This document shows, piece after piece, positions 44,904 through 57,785 of a stretch of 64,000 nucleotides of DNA (position 1 is the first letter of the stretch; each line of letters starts with the position of its first letter). This stretch comes from Drechmeria coniospora (Eukaryota > Ascomycota > Sordariomycetes > Hypocreales > Ophiocordycipitaceae). Position numbers and translations under genes: made by a program. The notes beneath the pieces were generated by a model that saw only the letters and a list, made by a program, of their open reading frames with translations, was not told the origin of the DNA and searched no databases. The DNA lies in assembly GCF_001625195.1 (NCBI RefSeq), contig NC_054391.1, positions 5,839,157 through 5,903,156 of the forward strand, read 5' to 3'.

Positions 44904-46086
44904 TTACCATGCTGCATGGCCACCGTCGATACGAAGGTCACTGCCAGTCATAAAGCTGCTTGCATCGCTGAGAAGAAAGACAGCCGCGCCGCGATACTCT
45001 CTGGGCAAGCTGATCCGATCCAGCATATTTTCCTTGGACCACACCTCTCTGCGCTCAGGGGCGCAGTCCAAAAGGGGCTGCAGCATCTGCGTCATGATAT
45101 ACCCTGGCGATAACGTATTGACACGGATGCCATACCCGCCCCACTCGGCTGCTAAGCTGCGGCACAGTTGAAGCACGGCTCCCTTGGATGCATTGTACGG
45201 CCTGAGGTGGAATGGCTTTTCGTCAGTACATACGACATCTGAAGCCGTTCTCGATTACACCAAGCATAATATGACATTCATTGGCTGGGAATGTGCGAGG
45301 AGGGGGGAGCGGGTCGAAGCCAATGCGTTCCCTACTTACGAAGCGTTCATGCCCCGGTTGGCAATTGTGCCGCTCATGCTGGCAATCAGGCAGATACTTC
45401 CTGGGTGCTTCAAACGAATCATCTGACGGGCGGCTGCCTGGGCCGTCATGAAAGCGCCAGTGACGTTTATACTCATCATCCTGTCGACCTCCTCCGGCGC
45501 ACACTCGAGCGCCGTCATTTCGTGGTTGATGCCTGCAGCAGCAATCAGTCCGTCGAGACGGCTAGCCTTTTCAGCAATCGACTCCATGATCCTGTTCAGC
45601 TCGTCAACATTTCTGACATCGGCCTGGTGGTATGTCAAAGTTGTGCCTAGTTCGTTGCCCAGTCGTTTCGTCACTTCGGAGAACATCGAGCAAGGGTCCT
45701 TGGCAGGGGAGGGCAACCTATCGATGCAGTGCACTGGGTTACGACGTATATCAGCCAAGTATCTATCGTGCATCACTCAACAGATCGAAGGGAGGAAAGA
45801 AAAAAACCCTACCCGTGGCGCCTGCTTCGAGCAAAGCCTCGGCCTGCACGAGTCCGAGGCCCCTGGCGCCGCCGGAGACAACGATGACCCTGTCTTTAAG
45901 ACTGAACTCGGGGAGCAGATGCGACCGAGGCGACGACGACGAGTAATTCTGCGACGGTGCCGTTTGCCGCTCACGGTAGGCTGGGCTGGCAATGCAGTGG
46001 AGTCGGCCGGAGATCGGAGCTGCCGCATTGAGGCCGGCCAGGGGCAGCCGGCCCAGATGCCTGAGTGTGATGGCGATTCTCGACAT
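44904..46086 (-). CDS. short-chain dehydrogenase, mitochondrial type
   Basis: Three minus-strand exons (46086-45813, 45733-45340, 45201-44904) join in frame to 321 residues. Introns of 79 and 138 bases start GTAGGG and GTAAGT and end CCCAG and CTCAG. The N terminus MSRIAITLRHLGRLPLAGLN is a basic amphipathic presequence. The Rossmann motif follows (VIVVSGGARGLGLVQAEALL), then the family blocks DVRNVDELN, AAAGINH, INVTGAF, the catalytic Ser in LIASMSG and the YxxxK motif in PYNASKGAV, and NTLSPGYIMTQM. It is an NAD(P)-dependent classical SDR; the sequence pattern resembles fungal polyol dehydrogenases such as D-arabinitol 2-dehydrogenase or sorbose reductase-like enzymes, but the substrate cannot be fixed. 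The ATG ending at 46152 would add 22 residues. Confidence 0.88.
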
Positions 46087-47411
46087 ATGACGTGAGAATG
46101 GATGTCGACTGGTGTGCGTTTCGAGTGTGCTTAGCCAAGACGCTAATGTCATTCCATCCAACGGAGCGCACGATGGCTAGAAGAGGAGGAGACGGGGCAA
46201 AACAGGAGATGAGAGACGGACTGGCGGACAGATTTCCTTGGAGCCGGCTGTGCTAGGTAATTTCGAGTTGTGAGAAGCGACAAGTCGTTGGGCGTTGACA
46301 ATTGTGGAAGAGAGCCGTTTTATAACAGCGAGGCGCCGTGTTCGTAAGCGAGCTTCAATACCATAGCATCGTATCATGCCAAAGCGAGCCGCAAGTACGT
46401 TCTTGGCATTGATGGGTTGCCATCGAGTAGACAGGTATACCATGGTAAAGCAGGACATCACGACCATGGCAGCGGCGAATCACGCCTGCTGCTACTGGGA
46501 CGACGATGCCTTGTGCAGGCAGGCTTAATGCTGGTAGTACGACGCTGCCAACATGACGGTACTGTGCCATGCGACTACGGCACTGGTATGGAGCCCAGCT
46601 GAGAAATAAATATGAGTGCGCCACGATTATTCACGTAGCAGGATACAGGTGCTGAGAGCACGGCGGGAACGAAGATGGACACGGGGAGAAAAACGGAGAA
46701 AAACGATGAAGAGAGACAGAGCTGCATGACGGAACTGCTTCGTCGTACGACAGCGGCCCACAGCGGTAGGAGAGAGGTAAGGACGGTCAGAACTCAGCAG
46801 GGTAAGGGAAGCGATGAGTATGCAGGGCGTGACGGATGAGAACTCGAACAGGGGAGGTGCGGGCGTCATTCGCTACGGATGCCGTTGGGAAGCGCGGGGA
46901 TCGAGCAAGGGGGATGAAAAATTGGCCCAGCCGTGCGTCATCGCCGCCGTTCAGCAGTCAAGAGGAGGAAGCCGAGAGCTCGGCGGTGCAGCCGAGTGTT
47001 GAACCAATGTTACGGAGTACAACGTACTTATACACATGTAATGCTGCTCCGTACTCCGCACAAACTGTTGATGATTATACGGAGTACAGTACTTCGAATC
47101 ACATACGACGAGTTACGTAATTTCCCAACATCCATGGGAACTATGATACTAGCCCTCCGAACTCCGTACTCCGTACTGTACAGTACTCCCTATTGGGCAA
47201 AACGTGTACCACGTGACTACGCGACGTGTCAGATCCTCTCACCTCACGCCACGCGATTCACGATTCACGTTCACGATGCCTACAGTACTCTGTCTGACGT
47301 AGTTAATGTCTGCCTCGACGCTCCCCCATGAATACGTCACAGCCATGCAATACCCCGTTCTTGCTTGACAAAGCTCTGGTATGATCAAGTCAATATGCAT
47401 ATTCGGTGGAA
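46087..47411. repeat. divergent spacer with GTAC-motif cluster
   Basis: Promoter region between the SDR gene (minus) and the Pol kappa gene (plus). Motif words cluster at 47005-47190: CGGAGTACAACGTAC, CTCCGTACTCCGCAC, CGGAGTACAGTACTTCG and CTCCGTACTCCGTACTGTAC. No gene recognised. Confidence 0.6.
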
Positions 47412-49321
47412 ATGGCCACATCAGACAGTACGACCGATGTTCGGCAAAACGCAGCAGGGGACAATGGTGCAAGCTCGCTCAAATATCGCTTGTTGGGTCC
47501 GTCCCTGACCAAAGCCGGTCAAGAGCAAGTTGATCAGAGCAAGGTACGTCCCATAATTCGAGAATTTATTCGGTGGGCTTATCGGAGGCCCGCCCCCGCC
47601 AGGTTTCCGACGTCATCTACAACGCTTCCAGAGGGTCCAAGTTCTTCAATCAAGAAGAGGCCCGCGACAAGATCCTGACCGAAAAGATTGCCCAAATGCT
47701 GGAACGGAAGCGTCAACTAGAAAAGCATGGCACCGGCCAAGAACTCCGTCATGCCGACAAGTTCATCACGGAGCTCGAAGCTACACGCGACCTCACCCAA
47801 CACATCGTACACATCGACTGTGACTCCTTTTTCGCAGCTGTCGAGCAGATAGAAAGGCCAGAGCTCAAGGAAATGCCCTTTGCCGTTGGCGGTAGTGTCC
47901 TGACAACCTGCAACTATGTGGCCCGCCAATTTGGTTGCCGTTCCGGCATGGCCGGCTTCGTCGCCAAAAAGCTGTGTCCGGAGCTAATTCTAATCAAGCC
48001 GAACTTTCAAAAGTACACTGCAAAGGCCCAGGAGATAAGAGAGATCCTGGTGGAATACGATGCTCAGTTTGAAAGCGCAAGCATAGACGAGGCTTACCTC
48101 AACATTACGGCATACTGCGCGAGCCACGACATTGGACCTGCAGAGATGGTCGAGCAGATGAGGCGAGAGATCCACCAAAAAACCAACATCACCGTTTCAG
48201 CGGGCATAGCAGCCAACACGAAGCTCGCCAAGATCTGCTCCAACTTGAACAAGCCCAACGGGCAGTACGTTTTGCCAAGAGACAGAAATGCTATCTTGAC
48301 CTTTATGAGAGACCTCTCGACGAGGAAGGTTCATGGCATCGGTCGAGTTTTGGAGCGTGAGCTCCTGGAGATAGGCGTCAAGACGTGCGGCGACATCTAC
48401 CATCAGAGGCAGTATCTTCGTCAACTGTTGGGGAAGAAGACGTTTGAGTTTTTGTTGACCTGCTACCTTGGCTTGGGGCGCACGCGAGTCCAACCAAGCG
48501 AAGAATACGAAAGGAAGAGTGTCGGTACCGAGAGCACCTTTGGCGAGATATCCGACCCCATAACGCTGCGAGAAAAGCTGCGGCGGACAGCCGAGGAATT
48601 GGAGGGGCATATGAAACGAGCGGAATGCAAGGGACGGACCTTGTGCTTGAAGGTGAAGCTCCATACATTTGAAGTACTCACCCGTCAGGTCGTCACCCCA
48701 CGCGCCATATGTCTCGCCGACGACCTTTACAACTATTCATTACCTATGCTTGCGAAGCTGGAAAGGGATGTGCCAGGCATCAAGCTTCGCCTTCTAGGCC
48801 TACGCTGTACCCATCTAGCCAGCTCCAAAAAGCCGGACGCAGCGGCCTTTTTCGGACCTCAATGCCGCAAAGCCGTCGTGGATGATGCGGGATATGCCCC
48901 GAGCATTTCTTCGAACGCATCTAATGAGGAGGCAAGCTGGAAGATGATTCTTGAGGGAGAAGAGTATCCCGACCTGGATGACGCCACCGCAGACATGGAT
49001 TCTCCGGAGCCCCGATCCGACGAATCGGGCAGACTGTCGTATGGCCTCGACAAGCGGGAGACAGCGCCCAGCTCGAAGAAGCACCATCTGGAAGAAGCCG
49101 AGGATTTATGGGACTGTCCTGTGTGTTCCAGGCCCCAGGTGACAAACCAGCGTCAGTTCAACGAGCACATCGACTCATGTCTGTCCCGTCAGACTATCCG
49201 CGATGCCATCCGCGCCGATCGCGACCCCCCTAGCGCTGCAGAGAATGAGCAACAAGGAACAGCCAAAGAAGGGAGGGTAGGTGCAGCAAGGCCCAAACAA
49301 CGGAAGCTATCGTTCAAATAA
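47412..49321 (+). CDS. POLK: DNA polymerase kappa (Y family)
   Basis: Two exons (47412-47543, 47603-49321) with a 59-base intron (GTACGT to CCAG) give 616 residues. Pol kappa copies past bulky minor-groove DNA lesions. The kappa-specific N-clasp is present (SLTKAGQEQVDQSK, then VSDVIYNASRGSKFFNQEEA). The palm carries the catalytic acids in HIDCDSFFAAVE (D116) and SASIDEAYLN (D206, E207). CNYVARQFGCRSGM and SAGIAANTKLAKICSNLNKP follow, then the thumb and little finger (RKSVGTESTFGEI, CKGRTLCLKVKLHTFE). One ubiquitin-binding UBZ zinc finger is near the C terminus (WDCPVCSRPQVTNQRQFNEH, Cys549, Cys552, His566, Cys570). The last residues KQRKLSFK resemble a degenerate PCNA-binding motif. A GTG at 47406 is not the start. 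Confidence 0.95.
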
Positions 49322-50343
49322 GAATTGGAGTGCCGATTGCAACAAGCCCTCCTTTTGTCCGCCTCACACGTTTACGTCCAAAAGGCAATGGGTCGAAATC
49401 AGCAAGCTCCAATGTATGTTTGTCGTATATAGCGCTCGCAGCCATAGGAGGCTGGTATACAGGAATGTCGTCCGTCGAGGCCGGTTCCTCGCGACATCTT
49501 TATCTCTAGAAAGGTTATGGGCTATGTGATACCCCTTTCTTTGACCGACGAGCTGTGCCTATCTAGGGTCCATTAAGTAGGCTTAGACAGTGTGTGTACT
49601 ATTTCGCAGCCTGCGTTCCCATTAGCCTAGCAGGGCCATTGCCATTGTAAGGCCGGGTGATTCTCCTGGGGTATCGCCACGCATGGCGAGGCCTGGCTAT
49701 GGAGTTTACAGTAATAGTAGTGGCCAGTACATGTGTTCTGTAAATATCGTGTGCCAGTGCTACACATTCCAAGCAGCAACTGGGACATTGCTTCATCCCA
49801 CATGCACTCGGCCTGTATCCAGGCTCCGTGGTCAAGATCCAAATGCTACAGAGTACCGTACTGTGCCACGCTGAATTTCAGACTTTTTTTTGTATACGGA
49901 GTACGGAGTGCTGCGTTCAGCATTATAATAATATATCGTTCTCCGCAGCTCAAGTTCATTGATGGCTTACTAAGCGCTTCCTGTTGATTCGGAGGGTGGC
50001 CTCTGACTCCCTCCCAAACAAGGTAATAGTGCCAAAATGTGGGGGGTACGTGTACTGTACGCACTTAATAATAATGCCTTCGCATTTTGGTTAGTCTTGT
50101 CGTAGATTTGCCCCCCCTTCCCCATATAAAGAGTCAGCTAAAATAGTTGGAGCAATTGTTTTCGCAGCTCCGAAACTATGATACCATATTTTTCGGACCC
50201 CAGGAGAACCAAGCATCGAGTCGATACGACCATCTAGTCCTTACAGCCCTTGCAGCCTGCAAAACTGTTCGCCATCCTCCGACTCGTCTACCTTGAAGCC
50301 ATCGGCCACATCTACTGTCGAGCGACAGAGCGCAGTCGTGACC
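49322..50343. other. spacer with a small GTAC-motif patch
   Basis: No gene seen. A patch near 49890-49915 reads TATACGGAGTACGGAGTGCT. A TATA-like word TATAAA lies at 50125-50130, about 215 bases before the methionine aminopeptidase start. Confidence 0.55.
50125..50130 (+). promoter_or_regulatory. possible TATA box of MAP1
   Basis: CCCATATAAAGAG, about 215 bases upstream of the start codon at 50344, after a C-rich tract. Position fits a fungal core promoter, but no transcript data are available. Confidence 0.3.
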
Positions 50344-51796
50344 ATGACAGCTAAAAAGTGTCTTGGGGTTGACTGCCAAAGCGATGCCAGCTCGCTGCAG
50401 TGCCCGACATGCCTCAAGCTCAACATCACAGACAGCTACTTTTGCTCCCAGGACTGCTTCAAAAAGAACTGGGTACGCCAAACCTCCCTGCCACCAGATG
50501 CCAATATATATGAGTACTTACCAGCTTGACAGGGTTCCCACAAGAGCATGCACAAGACGCAAAGTAACGTTCTCCGACATGGCATGGCAGCGAAAGCAGT
50601 CTTACTTACCAGACCCAGCATCCGGACACTACAACCCATTCCCGAGTTTCCCCTTCGCGGGCCCCCTTCGACCTGCGTACCCTCTTTCGGAGCATCGGAC
50701 CTTGCCAAAGTCGATTCCCCATCCCACCTGGTGGCAGGACGGTAACCCCAAGTACAGCCGCAACCTAGCCACGCGCACCAAGATTGAAATCCTCGACGGC
50801 GCAGGTCAAGAAGCCATGCGCAAAAGCTGCCGCCTTGCCCGCGAAGTGCTGGATATCGCCGCCGCCGCAGCCAAACCCGGCGTTACGACGGATTACATCG
50901 ACGAGATCGTTCACAAGGCTTGCATAGAGCGAAATGTGAGTTACGACGGACCCGCGGAGCTTGTCACACGGTCCACGAGGATTTTTGCCGTGCAACGCCG
51001 ATGAGAAGCAAGAGGAGAACGAAGTGTGCTGACGGGCAGCTGTAGTCATACCCCTCTCCACTCAACTACAACCACTTCCCCAAGTCTTGCTGCACGTCGG
51101 TCAATGAGGTCATTTGCCACGGAATTCCCGACCAGCGCCCCCTCGTCGACGGCGATATCCTCAACATCGACATCTCCCTCTACCACGAGGGATACCACGC
51201 CGACCTCAACGAGACGTACTACATCGGCGATAAGGCCAAGGCGGATCCCGACAGTGTGCGCGTTGTCGAGACGGCCCGCCAGTGCCTCGAGGAGTCGATC
51301 AAAGCCGTCAAGCCTGGCGTGCTGATACGCGAGTTTGGCAACATCATCGAGAAGCATGCGAAGAAGACGGACTGCAGCGTGATCAGGACCTACTGCGGCC
51401 ACGGAATCAACAAGCTGTTTCACTGTGCTCCCAACGTGCCACACTACGCCAAGAACAAGGCGGTGGGAGAATGCAAGCCGGGCATGACATTTACCATCGA
51501 ACCCATGGTTGCTCTAGGCAAATACCGAGACATCACCTGGCCAGATAACTGGACCAGCACCACAATTGATGGCAAGCGCACGGCGCAGTTCGGTGAGTTG
51601 CGCTGTCATGGCGGAGCCGAGAGTGAACACTAACATTCCGGCAGAGCATACTCTTCTCGTCACCGAAGATGGCGTCGAGATTCTTACGGCAAGGAAGGCA
51701 GATTCTCCCGGTGGCCCGATCGCCATGCCCAGCAGCAGCGTTGGCAAGGATGATACCATAACGCCCTCGACAAACAGAAAACCACTGGGTCACTGA
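50344..51796 (+). CDS. MAP1: methionine aminopeptidase 1
   Basis: Five exons (50344-50472, 50533-50563, 50613-50935, 51046-51592, 51645-51796) join in frame to 393 residues. The enzyme removes the initiator Met from nascent chains at the ribosome. The N-terminal zinc-finger region, special to eukaryotic type 1, reads [20 protein letters not shown], then [19 protein letters not shown], with Cys and His in the usual MYND-like order. The catalytic pita-bread domain runs from about residue 130: [20 protein letters not shown], then [14 protein letters not shown], the metal ligands in [36 protein letters not shown] and [14 protein letters not shown]. Exon 2 is a 31-base microexon between introns of 60 and 49 bases. 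It is needed to keep the HKxxHK motif in frame. The tail after PGGPI is Ser/Thr-rich and variable. Confidence 0.94.
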
Positions 51797-52682
51797 GCGA
51801 AGGGATGTCCAATGGGACGGGTTCTCTGCCGATATATGCGGTTCAGGTGACGTTGCAATGGAACTCGACACGTCGTGATGGCCAGCGCACGGGTCCTTGG
51901 TTGTGCATTCGGAAGTAACTGCATCGGAGTCGTTCAGTGTCAGATAACTAGAATACAAAGGTGTCCAAGGGACCTACGACACGAACGAGACTCGGCCATC
52001 CCTCCGATGGAACGGGTCCTGAGCTGATGGACCAACTCGATACATCCCACTTGTTCTGCAATAAGCCTGGCCCTGATTATATTTGAGCTCGCATATTATC
52101 GGCACTTGAATCGGAAGACGTCAGTTTAATGTGGTGACAGCGATGCAAAATTTTGACACTTTGCTGCCAAGAGCCAACTACTCGTTGAATCCGGACGACC
52201 TACCACTCACTAATAGTGTAGTAGTATTGTTGAATTCGTAAAGGATTCGGATCACCCTAGAGTACTGTACGTACCAAACATGCTACTAGGATATCCTTGT
52301 CTTGCTCGATCAATGGCTACGGAGTATTAGACGTGCGCTATCAATCTTCATCTCTTATTCGTGTCAGTGCTGCGAGTTGTATTGCTTTTTGACTACCGTT
52401 CCTCATATTGAGGGAAATCACCTGATTCGCTGCATTGCGCCTCTGCATCGTCTGATTACTCATGTTGAAGTACTCATGTTCACATGACAGGCTGTCAAGT
52501 GTTTCGTGTCACCTACTATTACGTCATCGCCCGCTGCTCCTACTTGTGCCCCTCACCTACCACCTACACTTCCGCCGCCGTTTGGGTGTGAACAGACATT
52601 CTTGAGCCTTGAATAAGTCATCAATCGCGCATGCCAGGAGAGCCGGACGCAGGCTAAAATTTCCCAGCCAAGACGCATCACC
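51797..52682. other. spacer, no recognised gene
   Basis: 886 bases, AT-richer, with one short GTAC word (AGTACTGTACGTACC at 52261). No coding features. Confidence 0.55.
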
Positions 52683-53258
52683 ATGACCGATTTCAAGAAC
52701 CAGGCGCAAATGCGGCCTTCCACCATCGACGAGTCGCCCATCTCACCGATCCGGCTCGACCGTTGCAGGACAAACTCTCTAGAGAATCATTTGGAGCATC
52801 GTCCCAATCGTGCTGATCTCGTTGACAGTGAGTCCATCAAGAGAATCTGTGTCGAGGTTCGCTCTCCTCACTTTCGCCGGGCAAACCGATGACCTTGCCC
52901 TCCCTGCACTAGAGAACATTCTCCCCGAATCTTCTGCGGCACCCGGCCTGTTGGCGCACCAGAAAGAGGTGAGTCCAGATCTAGAGCCTTCGGTTTCTGG
53001 CAGCGAATCGTGCCGCCAAGGTTCCCTTTGCACAGCAGCGCGTGCAGATGGTTGAGGTGTATGGCGGTGAACTAGGGTACGCGCGCCAAGGGCGGCAAGC
53101 TGACCAGACGACAGCTCCAGAGGAACATGCTCGAGAACAAACTCAACGACAAGATCTCGCATCGCCCAGACCCTGCGACACTCGTCAAGGGCGGTCTCTT
53201 ACGTGAGGATCCCCGTTTGGAGGACCAAGCAGGCCACGAGGGCACGGAGAAGGCGTAG
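52683..53258 (+). CDS. RPEL-repeat protein
   Basis: Three exons (52683-52827, 52913-52968, 53115-53258) join in frame to 114 residues. Introns of 85 and 146 bases both start GTGAGT and end CTAG and ACAG. The protein starts MTDFKNQAQMRPSTIDESPI and holds two RPEL motifs: LENHLEHRPNRADLVDKNIL (about residues 31-50) and LENKLNDKISHRPDPATLVK (about 73-92). RPEL motifs bind monomeric G-actin in animal MRTF and Phactr proteins; fungi keep a small two-motif protein of about this size whose role is unclear. An inference is that it buffers or senses G-actin. The intron positions were fixed by the conserved junctions VDKNILP and HQKELQRNML. The start codon lies in a strong context (CACCATGAC). Confidence 0.9.
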
Positions 53259-54250
53259 GCAAATGCGCAAAAGGGGGGAGGTAATGGACCTGAAGGTGTG
53301 GCTGAGGCTGTTCAACATGGATATTTTGGCCCTGATGATGATGATGCTTCATTTCCGTGTTGCCTGCTGTTTTACGGGGTTCAATACATTCCGGGCATGA
53401 GGTTGCTGGCCTGTGACCTGGTAGCCTGTGCTCAATCCAAGAATTCGTCCCCAGGGGCAGTTATCAAGGCACTGGTTCGTCGTAGGCAGGCGGCATTTAC
53501 GCTTGTTGCTCCTTTGTCTCCTTGTCGTTGACTGTGATCGCGGAGCGCAACAAGGGATGCATATGCAAGAGTATAAGTATGTGTACGGAGTAAGGCTGTG
53601 GCAAGGATGATTGTGCAAGTGCATGTGCATTCCAGGTCGCATGTGGAGCCAGAACGGGTTGCAAGTCCCTGCATCGCCAGGTATCAACCCACCGTCAGGC
53701 ATCAAGATTTTGGCAACTTCGGTTCCTGCAGAAACGAGGGGCGACCCTACAGTCAGAACCGATCTGCAGGGTTCTTCACGTCGGGAGCTGAGGGGAGGGT
53801 AATCAGGAATAGATCAACGAGACTCGTGAAATTGGTGCAGATCCATGATCTAAGTAGTCTAACCGTTGACTCCTCCAGCCTCTACTAATACCAGGTTGCA
53901 CTTGTTCCTGCTCCAAACTGGAGATAACTGTGGACCGACGTTGGTCAACGAAAGGGTCCAACAAAGAGAGCCCCCACCAGTCTCCACTCCGTCCTTTGCA
54001 TCATCTCTATTAATACCCATCATCTCGATCTATCTCTAGTCGGTGGGTACGAGAGGAACCACAAGTACCCCATACTGATGTTCCCCGTATTTGTACGGAG
54101 TCGTTCCTCGCCGCGAGGCCTTGACGTAAAAGTAGTTGCGGTTTCGTAGCAACCAAGTTGAATCGGCGTGAACGAGGCAAGGGCCCAAGAAAAATCAGGT
54201 GAATCTCCGACCGGTTACGTGCTCGTTCGAGTGGCGGCAGGCATGACTAG
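53259..54250. other. spacer, no recognised gene
   Basis: About 1 kb with short frames only. A short TGTGTACGGAGTAAGG word lies at 53580 and another (TTTGTACGGAGTCG) near 54090. Confidence 0.5.
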
Positions 54251-54759
54251 CTATCGTGTGTAGTAGGCGCCCCCATAGCCCGGACTAGGCGAGTTTGACT
54301 GATAGCCAGTTCTATTGTGATTGATGACGGCTGCGTTGTTGGGCGATATCGCAACGCCGGACGCATGACCTGCTACGACCGGCGTCAGCGATCGGCCTTG
54401 ATCGGCCGGGACCAGAGGAGGGGGCTCACAGGCTGTGTAGACGCGGCGAGTGCCGGTGGATGTGGAGGGACGGGTCGAAGGCGAAGGGGAGGAGAGGGCC
54501 AAGGACGGGCTGTACGAGCTTCCAGCCGAGGGCTCGCTCGAGATCTGATGGAGCTGGACCTTGTAGCCGGCCATGAATGCGATCTGCCTCGTTGGTTCTG
54601 TGCTGGGCACCAGTATGCAGTAGCCGGGTTGGTCGTACGCTTGTCTCGTCTTGCTTTCCTTGCGTCTGGATGGCGGAGGGACTTGAGTTGGGAGGAGGAT
54701 GGGACGGACGGGCCGAGGACTATTTATACCTCGACGGCAGCGAAGTCGCACGAATCCAT
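54251..54759 (-). CDS. possible small protein gene, exons unresolved
   Basis: A minus-strand frame from about 54650 to 54251 encodes a protein-like stretch: YDQPGYCILVPSTEPTRQIA, FMAGYKVQLHQISSEPSAGS, a Ser/Pro-rich part and the end GYGGAYYTR. Upstream, an ATG ending at 54759 opens MDSCDFAAVE followed by a GTATAA that could be a donor. An intron from there to an AG near 54650 would join MDSCDFAAVE to the second part, but several acceptors are possible and I could not choose. The Tyr/Gly-rich tail is unusual. I do not recognise a family, and the plus strand is open here as well, so this remains tentative. Confidence 0.35.
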
Positions 54760-55054
54760 GACGTCGACAGCGACCCGACGATGGAAGAGATCAAGGTAGG
54801 CAGCAACGGCGGCAAGACAGAAGGTAACTCGGATGCCTACGAGGCTGGGGGCTAGCCGAGGCGAGGCAGTCACCCTTGTCCAGGCTCGGAGGAGAGTACG
54901 GAGAGGGGGGGCCTCAAGGGGAGACGGTTTGAGACGGGCAACGGGCCGAGTGTGCGGATGAAGGGTGTGCACATGTTGCCGACGTCCAAGTGTCAAGTGT
55001 CAAGAGTCCGGCGGCGAGCGTTCAACGTCCAAAGGACGAGCGACGAGGGTGAGG

Positions 55055-55361
55055 AGGATGGGATGGGATGGGATGGGATGGGACGGGACGGCATGGGATG
55101 GGACCAAGGCGACTGCCTACGTCGTTGCGCTCCAGCCTCGGCCAGGGGTTGAGGGCTGGGCAAGGCGCAGGGCAACAACTCTGGTTGGGCGCGAATCCAG
55201 TGTCGGAGCATGAGTCGACGGCGTTCAAGGAGACCGAGGTGGGCAGAGGAGCGGTGCGAAACAAAAATCGGACGACGACGAAGCGGGAGGCCAACGGCCA
55301 GACGGGCGAGTAGGGGCACGAGGGGGGCGAGGTGCGAGGCGTGAGGCGTGAGGCGTGAGGC
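55055..55361. repeat. two short tandem-repeat tracts
   Basis: First tract: GGGATGGGATGGGATGGGAT and related GGGAC pentamers, about 55055-55102. Second tract: four GAGGCGT units at about 55335-55361. The first could form a G-quadruplex because it has repeated GGG. Confidence 0.75.
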
Positions 55362-57778
55362 GAAAGGCTCAGGACCACTGCCGCTGGCGCCGCTGCACGA
55401 ACGGCACCTGGTATCGGTACTTGGGGCCGCTAGAGCCACCGAGGCCGACTTCACTTGCTTTGGCAGGGCATACGGGCCCAACGGGGGGCCAAGGCGGCCA
55501 GCACAGGGCGAAATGATGGCCGTCTAGCGCTATCCGATTCCCGCTGGCTAGCGGCATTCGCCCCGGGTCTAGGCGTGGTTGCAGGTGCAGGTGTACAGGT
55601 ACTTTGCTTGCATCGCACTCGCACGTGCGCACGCAACGGCAAGCATTACAAGCTGCCGCAAGGCTGCCGGCTGCCTCAGGCGATTGGTGCGAGGGGCCCT
55701 GGAGGGAAGCTGAGCATCGGTGTCCAGTTGCACGTGGGCTGAATGAAACCGGAGTGCCAGCTGCCAGTACGAAGCTGGTGGACCGTGAGCAGGCAGCAAG
55801 CACGATTTTCGACCACGATGTTTGATGTTCTGATGCAGCCTCATCCACCAGCCACGTCGATGCGAAAATGCCGTTCCATTCGACCGTGCTGCCTTGTCCG
55901 TGCCACCTTGAACATGCGTGACGTTTATCCATGCCGCCCATTCACCGACTGCCTTGCTCTCGCAGGTGCTTCTCTGCCATTGGCACCAACAGTGGCAGCG
56001 ACACCGATCCACTCTGTTGTAGCTGTTGGTCGTCCGTACTTTTTTCCCGTACCTAGTAGGCAGTATTACTTGCTTGTGCCTACCTGCTGTTGCTTGCAGC
56101 TAGCCAAATGCTTGCTTCGCAGTAATAATATCCAGTACCCATAACGATACCTACCCTCCCCGGAGCAGGGTACGGACGTGGGGAGAACTCCTTACATCGG
56201 CCGTTATTCCCACTGCCACTGTCTCGTACTGTCTCGTCGTCTCGTGCCGTCGGCAGCTTTCCCTCCATCCGTGACTCATCCTCCGTGCCAATCGACAACC
56301 ACCCGCCGACAGCCGACCAGCCTGTTTCACCCTGTACGGTACAGAATGTGTACACGAGTCATCGTGCTCGCGAGCCTTCACGCAGATGCCTGAGCGTTCC
56401 TGTCCTGCTCCGGCGAATAGCACAGGTGCCCCGAGCTGAAGCTGGACGCCTCACGCAACCCTGGCCACGTCATTCTCCATTCTCCCACCTTTGTCCTCCC
56501 AAAGATGCTGATGCAACCGAGAAAATAGACGGAGCTTCCAAGAGGACCCAGATGGCATTCGGTGGGACTCAGAGCTGGAACCGCGGCCGACGGAGGAGGG
56601 AAAGTCGCCGCTACGGCTTGCCCTGCCTCGTCGATGGCCGAGAAGCTAATACATCCGTCATGCACGTTCGGCTGGCCAGCTCGCGGCCTATTTCCCGCCT
56701 ATTTCCCGCCTGTCGTCCGACGTGGGTGCTCCAGTGCCAGCCTTAATTTGGACAAAGTGTCACGATGGCCAAGGTGGGACGCGCCCTTGGCAGCTGCCAT
56801 CCGCATCGCACCGCATAGCACCGCACCACACGCCGTCACCCTTGGGGGCCAGCCTGCACAGCCAAGGCAACTTGACCTGCTCACCAACTCGTCAGTCGAG
56901 CCTGACGCTGTGCCATCTCGGGGCAGAAAGGCGTCGGCCACACGTGTCGTGCAACGGCCAATTCTGGTGACGTGACCCAGCCCCGTACAAGGCCGACGGA
57001 TGGATGACGTCCTGACCGAACACATCAATCGTCGCCTCCCCGGCTGCCCGCCCACTTCTCGGCTGAATACGACAGCCTGTGCCAGGAACACGAAACCTGG
57101 AAAGTGCCAGGTGTGGGAATGGCACAGAAAAATCGCTGCCCAAGTCGCGCCTTGGCGTTTCTTGGAATGGATGACAATTGATTTCTAATTGACATTCATC
57201 CGCAGCCTTGATGGCAACATCCGCGGCGCTTGGGCCTAGGTGTCGGTGACATCAGCCACACCCAGATTCGCCCAGCGACCGGATCCTGCCGCAGCACAGT
57301 CGGCGAATATCGTACCGTACCTACGCGTGGTGGTGTCATAGTCCACGCTTGCACGTGTGGGTAGGTGCGTGTTGTATTCCGCACGTCTTGCCATCATTGC
57401 ATCGAACGAGATGCGCGATCAGGGCATCGATGCGAAGACGTCCACGTCCACAGTAAGTACACGATTGGCAAGGTACGAGCGCGTGGAAGGTTATCTGCAC
57501 CCAGATAGCTACAGTGGCGCCCTATCGGTTTGCCTCCGCTCTATCCGTCCCTGCCATCCGTCCTTCCCATCTGTCCTTCCCAGTGAGCACGTCCTCGTCC
57601 ATCCGTCCTTTCCGTACGGATACAGCGGCTGGTGTGACGTAATGCCACCATGCTTGACCGCCAGCATCACGGCTGGCTTGGGGCAGGTGGACAGGTGGGT
57701 GGCAGACCCTGTTCGGTTTCGGTTTGGCTTCGAGCTTCCCCTCACCCCGCAGCCGTGCTCTGCTTTGCCGGTGAGGCA

Positions 57779-57785
57779 TATATAG
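57779..57785 (+). promoter_or_regulatory. possible TATA box of the WrbA-like gene
   Basis: The word TATATAG lies about 135 bases before the start codon at 57919, a usual distance in ascomycetes with a short leader. Confidence 0.4.

Noticed and set aside
55022..55481. Long minus-strand frames over the GGGAT repeat.
   Set aside because: Low-complexity by-products with no conserved blocks.
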